A stretch of DNA of 9,323 nucleotides from Chlamydiia bacterium. Its GTDB lineage: Bacteria; Chlamydiota; Chlamydiia; Chlamydiales; Simkaniaceae. Below the pieces are notes generated by a model. That model was not told the origin of the DNA. It worked only from the letters and a program-made list of their open reading frames with translations, and did not search any database. Positions 6,370-9,323 of the stretch are shown piece after piece. The stretch is taken from assembly GCA_020440405.1 (NCBI GenBank), contig JAGROF010000189.1, positions 1 to 9,323 on the forward strand, given 5' to 3'. A program made the position numbers and the translations under genes. Positions within the stretch are counted from its first letter, which is position 1; every line of letters starts with the position of its first letter.

Positions 6370-6819
6370 ATGGTTGTTCCTCAAAGAAAGTTTAGAGAAA
6401 TTGTTTTTCAAATGATCTACAGTCGAGATCTCAATGAAGAGGCAGATGCGAAAGTGCTCACCTCGCTTTTGGATCAATTTGTGGTCACACGGAAAGTTTT
6501 GCATCATGCATATGCAAAGGTCGAAAAGATTTTTGCGTCTTTAAATGACATTGATCCCTTGATTTCTAAATTTTCAAAAGATTATGATTTTAAAAGGATC
6601 TCTCGCGTCGAGCGTAACATTTTGCGTTTAGGTGTCTACGAGCTAAAGTATGAAGGAGAGGTCCCCCCTAAGGTGGCAATTGCTGAGGCGATTCGGTTAA
6701 GCCGAAAGTTCGGAACCCCTGAGGGAGGCGCATTTGTCAATGCGATTTTGGATGCAATCTTTCAATCAGAGGACTCCCCATGTCTATCGAAGCCCGTATT
6801 GAATCCCGCAAGTCCCTAA
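6370..6819 (+). CDS. nusB: Transcription antitermination protein NusB
   Basis: This 149-residue protein is NusB, an all-helical RNA-binding factor that joins S10 (NusE) on boxA of nascent rRNA to prevent early termination. The N-terminal RKFREIVFQMIYSRD and the C-terminal block RISRVERNILRLGVYEL followed by PPKVAIAEAIRLSRKFGTPE and GAFVNAILDAIF are classic NusB. I chose the ATG at 6370 because MVVPQRKFRE gives the normal family length. In-frame GTG at 6352 and TTG at 6337 would add 6 and 11 residues. AGGGG at 6345-6349 lies too close to the GTG and too far from the ATG to settle the matter. The last ~13 codons overlap murB by 40 nt in another frame, giving a C-terminal tail beyond the conserved domain. 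It heads the nusB-murB-PHP-folC cluster. Confidence 0.93.
   Translation: MVVPQRKFREIVFQMIYSRDLNEEADAKVLTSLLDQFVVTRKVLHHAYAKVEKIFASLNDIDPLISKFSKDYDFKRISRVERNILRLGVYELKYEGEVPPKVAIAEAIRLSRKFGTPEGGAFVNAILDAIFQSEDSPCLSKPVLNPASP
6768..6773 (+). promoter_or_regulatory. murB ribosome binding site inside nusB
   Basis: AGAGGA lies 6 nt before the ATG at 6780 and within the nusB coding sequence. It supports the 40-nt overlap of the two genes and possible translational coupling. Confidence 0.65.
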
Positions 6820-7652
6820 AAGAACTGTCTACATTTGGAATTGGGGGAGAGGCGCGCTATTTCATTTCCATTGATTCGATTCCAGATATGCAAGCCCTGC
6901 GCCTATTCTTAAACCGCGAAAAGCTTCCTTATTGGGTCGTTGGAAAAGGATCCAATTCCCTTTTTGACGATCGGGGCTTTGAGGGGATGGTGATTTTAAA
7001 CAAAATTCCCTTTATCGAATTTGATGTGGGGGCTCTCCATGTAGGAGCGGGTTATTCCTTTTCCCTCTTAGGGGTTCAAATGGCGCGAAAAAATTGGGGA
7101 GGGCTCGAGTTTGCTTCTGGGATTCCTGGATCGGTAGGAGGAGCGATTTACATGAATGCAGGAGCAAATGGGCAAGAAACCTGCGACACATTAAAAAGTG
7201 TGGGGGTGATCGACGTCTCAGGAGCTTTTGTCGAACGATCTGACCTCCAATTTTCCTATCGCACCTCTCCATTTCAAAAGAATGAGGATATCATTGTTTC
7301 TGGGCGGTTCCAGCTGAAGAAAGTAGAAAGCGCACGGGAAGATCAACTCAAAATCATCGGGTATCGAAAGGAAACACAGCCCTATGGGGAGAAAAGTGCG
7401 GGGTGCATGTTTCGCAATCCCGAAGATATCAGTGCAGGAGCGCTCATTGAGCAGTGCGGCCTCAAAGGGAAGCGGATTGGAGGAGCAGAGGTCTCTTCTC
7501 TGCATGCCAACTTTATTGTGAATCGAGGAGGGGCGACAGCCCAAGAGGTGATGGAACTCGTCCATTTTGTCAAAGAAACCGTTCGAAAAAAAGCAGGGAA
7601 AGACCTGGAGCTAGAAGTCCGCCCGATTCCCTATCAACTAGGAGGGAAGTGA
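6780..7652 (+). CDS. murB: UDP-N-acetylenolpyruvoylglucosamine reductase MurB
   Basis: The 290-residue flavoenzyme reduces the enolpyruvyl group of UDP-GlcNAc-enolpyruvate with NADPH to make UDP-MurNAc, the second committed step of peptidoglycan precursor synthesis in the cytoplasm. The FAD-binding blocks are TFGIGGEARYF (18-28), VGKGSNSLF (54-62) and FASGIPGSVGGAIYMNAGAN (111-130). Active-site segments are SYRTSPF (R161) and LELEVRPI (E279). The length and lack of the extra C-terminal loop fit type II MurB. One residue is notable: the catalytic proton-donor position, usually Ser in 'AGSxFKNP', is Cys209 in SAGCMFRNP. Its presence implies that peptidoglycan precursors are made. The 5' end lies within nusB, and the 3' TGA overlaps the next ATG by one base. 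Confidence 0.95.
   Translation: MSIEARIESRKSLKELSTFGIGGEARYFISIDSIPDMQALRLFLNREKLPYWVVGKGSNSLFDDRGFEGMVILNKIPFIEFDVGALHVGAGYSFSLLGVQMARKNWGGLEFASGIPGSVGGAIYMNAGANGQETCDTLKSVGVIDVSGAFVERSDLQFSYRTSPFQKNEDIIVSGRFQLKKVESAREDQLKIIGYRKETQPYGEKSAGCMFRNPEDISAGALIEQCGLKGKRIGGAEVSSLHANFIVNRGGATAQEVMELVHFVKETVRKKAGKDLELEVRPIPYQLGGK
7641..7646 (+). promoter_or_regulatory. Ribosome binding site of the PHP gene
   Basis: GGAGGG lies 5 nt before the ATG at 7652, inside the end of murB. It selects this start over the long in-frame extension to 7454, which only shadows murB. Confidence 0.75.
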
Positions 7653-8458
7653 TGTACCGCGCCGATCTTCATTGTCATTCAACCTGTAGTGATGGGACGT
7701 GCACACCGAGTGAGCTTCTCTTGCTAGCCAAAGAAGGGGGACTCAGCGCCCTTTCTATCACTGACCATGATACACTCAATGCTTATACAGATTCCCTCTT
7801 TGAAGAAGCAGCGTCAATGGGTATCAAACTTTTTGTTGGAGTGGAGTTTTCCACGCGTCATAAAGAGTTCCCGATCCACCTTTTAGGATACGGCGTGCAA
7901 AAGACCCCAGAAATCCTTGCATTTTGCGAGAAACACCAAGAGAGGCGGCTGAACCGAAACCGCGCCATTTTAGAAAAGCTCCGTTGCTTATCGATCATTA
8001 TTGAAGAAGAGGAATTGGGGAATCCAAGTGACAGGACAGTGGGACGTCCACACATTGCAAAAATTCTTTTCGATCGAGGAATTGTTTCCTCAATTCAGGA
8101 AGCCTTTGACCGGTTTTTAGGGGAAAAGAAACCCTGTTTTGAGCCCGGCGTGAGTTTTACTCCCGAGGAAACCATCCACATCATCCATCGAGCGCGTGGG
8201 AAAGCATTTATTGCACATCCCCATCTCATTCAAAAAGGGGCCATTTTAAAAGACCTTATAGAAATGCCTTTTGATGGAATCGAATGCTATTATGGAAGGT
8301 ATCATCATCATGAGAAGAAATGGCTTCAATTAGCCCAAGAAAAAGGGTGGCTCGTCAGTGGGGGCTCAGACTTTCATGGCGCAGTCAAGCCACATATTAC
8401 TCTTGGGTGTTCATGGGCACCGGAAGAAGAAGTGCGTAAGATTTTTGGAGACGCATGA
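7652..8458 (+). CDS. PHP-domain metal-dependent phosphoesterase (RNase AM / nucleoside 3',5'-bisphosphate phosphatase-like)
   Basis: The 268-residue protein is a complete PHP domain with all trinuclear metal-site motifs: DLHCHSTCSDGT (D5, H7, H9, D14), ITDHD (D38, H39), GVEFS (E65), GRPHIA (H134), AHPH (H189) and GGSDFHG (D240, H242). An inserted helical region (~90-170) follows the pattern of the YciV/TrpH group. Known members hydrolyse nucleoside 3',5'-bisphosphates such as pAp, or trim RNA 5' ends as in E. coli RNase AM. The sequence alone does not separate these roles. The start is the ATG at 7652, which shares one base with the murB stop (TGATG) and has a strong ribosome site. The stop overlaps the folC start (ATGA), so translation is probably coupled through this cluster. 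Confidence 0.88.
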   Translation: MYRADLHCHSTCSDGTCTPSELLLLAKEGGLSALSITDHDTLNAYTDSLFEEAASMGIKLFVGVEFSTRHKEFPIHLLGYGVQKTPEILAFCEKHQERRLNRNRAILEKLRCLSIIIEEEELGNPSDRTVGRPHIAKILFDRGIVSSIQEAFDRFLGEKKPCFEPGVSFTPEETIHIIHRARGKAFIAHPHLIQKGAILKDLIEMPFDGIECYYGRYHHHEKKWLQLAQEKGWLVSGGSDFHGAVKPHITLGCSWAPEEEVRKIFGDA

Positions 8459-9323
8459 CCTCCCTTTACCACGAACTCACTGATTACCTTTTTTCGCTTA
8501 ACCGCTCAAAAGATCTGAAAACCGATCTTTCCGCCCCTCTTTGCTTAGCGCAAAAACTGGGGCATCCCGAGCGGAAATTTCCTTCGATTCACATTGCAGG
8601 AACCAATGGAAAGGGAACCGTGGCGTATAAACTGGCTCAGGTCCTCCAAGAGAATGGATACCGCGTGGGGCTTTTTACATCCCCTCACATTGAGACCTAC
8701 CGTGAGCGGATTCAGATCAATGGAAACATGATCTCAGAAGAAGATGTGGTTAAGGGACTCGAAAAGATTTTTCCCTTAGTTGAGGAGGCCAAATTTTTTG
8801 AGATTACCACGCTCCTTGCGTTTGACTACTTTGCGGAAGAAGAAGTCGATATTGCCGTCATTGAAGCAGGTTTGGGAGGAAGGCTCGATGCGACAAACAT
8901 TCTTCATCCCCTCCTTTCCATCATTACGTCGGTGGATAAAGATCATCAGGCCATTTTGGGGGAAACATTAGAAGACATTGCACGAGAAAAAGGGGGAATC
9001 ATTAAACCCAAAACCCCCGTTATCTTAGGAGAAGGAGCTCTTTTTGATGTCATCCTTGATCAGGCTCAAAGGCAAGAAGCTCCAGTCATCCTTGCTAGAG
9101 GAGGGAATCGCAATATTGCTCGCAAAGCCCTGAAGAGCCTCCCATTTCAGCTAGAAGAGACAGAGGGGCTCAAAGCCTATCCTCCGTGTCGATTTGAAAA
9201 GAGGGGAGATTTAATCCTCGACGTCGCTCATAATCCTGCGGCATTTAGGCGTCTTTTCCATAGGGTTCAAAAGGAATATCCTAGAAAAAAGATTCATGTC
9301 CTTTTAGGAATGGCAAAGGATAA
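8455..9323 (+). CDS. folC: Folylpolyglutamate synthase / dihydrofolate synthase FolC (partial, 3' end cut)
   Basis: The frame beginning at the ATG at 8455 stays open to the window edge, giving 289 residues of a protein usually 400-430 long. FolC is a Mur-ligase-type ATP-dependent enzyme that adds glutamate to dihydropteroate and/or folates in the cytoplasm. Visible motifs are the P-loop GTNGKGT (49-55), TSPHIETYRERI (75-86), IEAGLGGRLDATN (136-148), DKDHQAILG with the Mg-binding His164, the EKGGIIK segment (178-184) holding the lysine that is carbamylated in relatives, and DVAHNP (256-261) at the start of the C-terminal domain. There is no frameshift in the visible part. The start overlaps the PHP stop by 4 nt (ATGA), so it belongs to the same transcription unit. 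Whether it has one or both activities cannot be told. Confidence 0.93.
   Translation, partial: MTSLYHELTDYLFSLNRSKDLKTDLSAPLCLAQKLGHPERKFPSIHIAGTNGKGTVAYKLAQVLQENGYRVGLFTSPHIETYRERIQINGNMISEEDVVKGLEKIFPLVEEAKFFEITTLLAFDYFAEEEVDIAVIEAGLGGRLDATNILHPLLSIITSVDKDHQAILGETLEDIAREKGGIIKPKTPVILGEGALFDVILDQAQRQEAPVILARGGNRNIARKALKSLPFQLEETEGLKAYPPCRFEKRGDLILDVAHNPAAFRRLFHRVQKEYPRKKIHVLLGMAKD

Noticed and set aside
7454..7651. Long in-frame N-terminal extension of the PHP protein
   Set aside because: It lies wholly inside murB in another frame, and the ATG at 7652 has a strong ribosome site and starts exactly at the PHP motif.
8780..8971. 63-codon frame within the right end
   Set aside because: It is an out-of-frame shadow of folC, whose conserved motifs run through this segment.
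1..9323. CRISPR array, tRNA or rRNA genes
   Set aside because: No regularly spaced direct repeats, cloverleaf-like segments or rRNA signatures were seen in the noncoding gaps, which are few and short.

Overview
This window reads as chromosomal DNA of a bacterium, most likely an environmental (non-Chlamydiaceae) member of the Chlamydiae. The reasons are the nusB-murB gene pair, which I recall as neighbours in Chlamydia, a chlamydial-looking NusB, the moderate GC content, large orphan membrane-anchored proteins, and a probable holB 3' end. The phylum is an inference from memory and could not be checked here.

Layout, left to right. (1) 1-183: the 3' end of a gene on the + strand, probably the DNA polymerase III delta' subunit. 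(2) 258-1862 (+): a 534-residue fusion of a MESH1-type (p)ppGpp/NADPH hydrolase domain (HD superfamily) with an endonuclease/exonuclease/phosphatase (EEP) domain. All metal-ligand and catalytic residues that I can map are present in both halves. (3) 1845-2429 (-): a DEDDh-type exonuclease, overlapping the previous gene tail to tail by 18 bp. (4) 2455-2615: a 161-bp imperfect palindrome with 26-bp terminal inverted repeats (25/26 identical) and TA at both ends. It resembles a MITE and sits between the divergent exonuclease and Dps genes. (5) 2676-3152 (+): Dps ferritin-like iron-storage protein. (6) 3232-5448 (+): a 738-residue protein of unknown function with one N-terminal membrane segment and a C-terminal Cys-X5-Arg motif. 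(7) 5426-5811 (-): possible frameshifted gene remnant. (8) 5805-6284 (-): MgtC/SapB-family membrane protein. (9) 6370 to the right edge (+): a tightly packed cluster nusB - murB - PHP-domain phosphoesterase - folC, with overlapping start and stop codons, cut by the window inside folC.

The last four genes appear to be one transcription unit of housekeeping functions: rRNA antitermination, peptidoglycan precursor synthesis, nucleotide or RNA phosphoester cleavage, and folate polyglutamylation. The left two thirds is accessory in character: single-gene units with their own candidate promoters, stress or intracellular-lifestyle genes (MESH1-EEP, Dps, MgtC), an orphan anchored protein, a decayed gene and a mobile-looking palindrome. 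The most unusual items are the MESH1-EEP fusion and the palindromic element.
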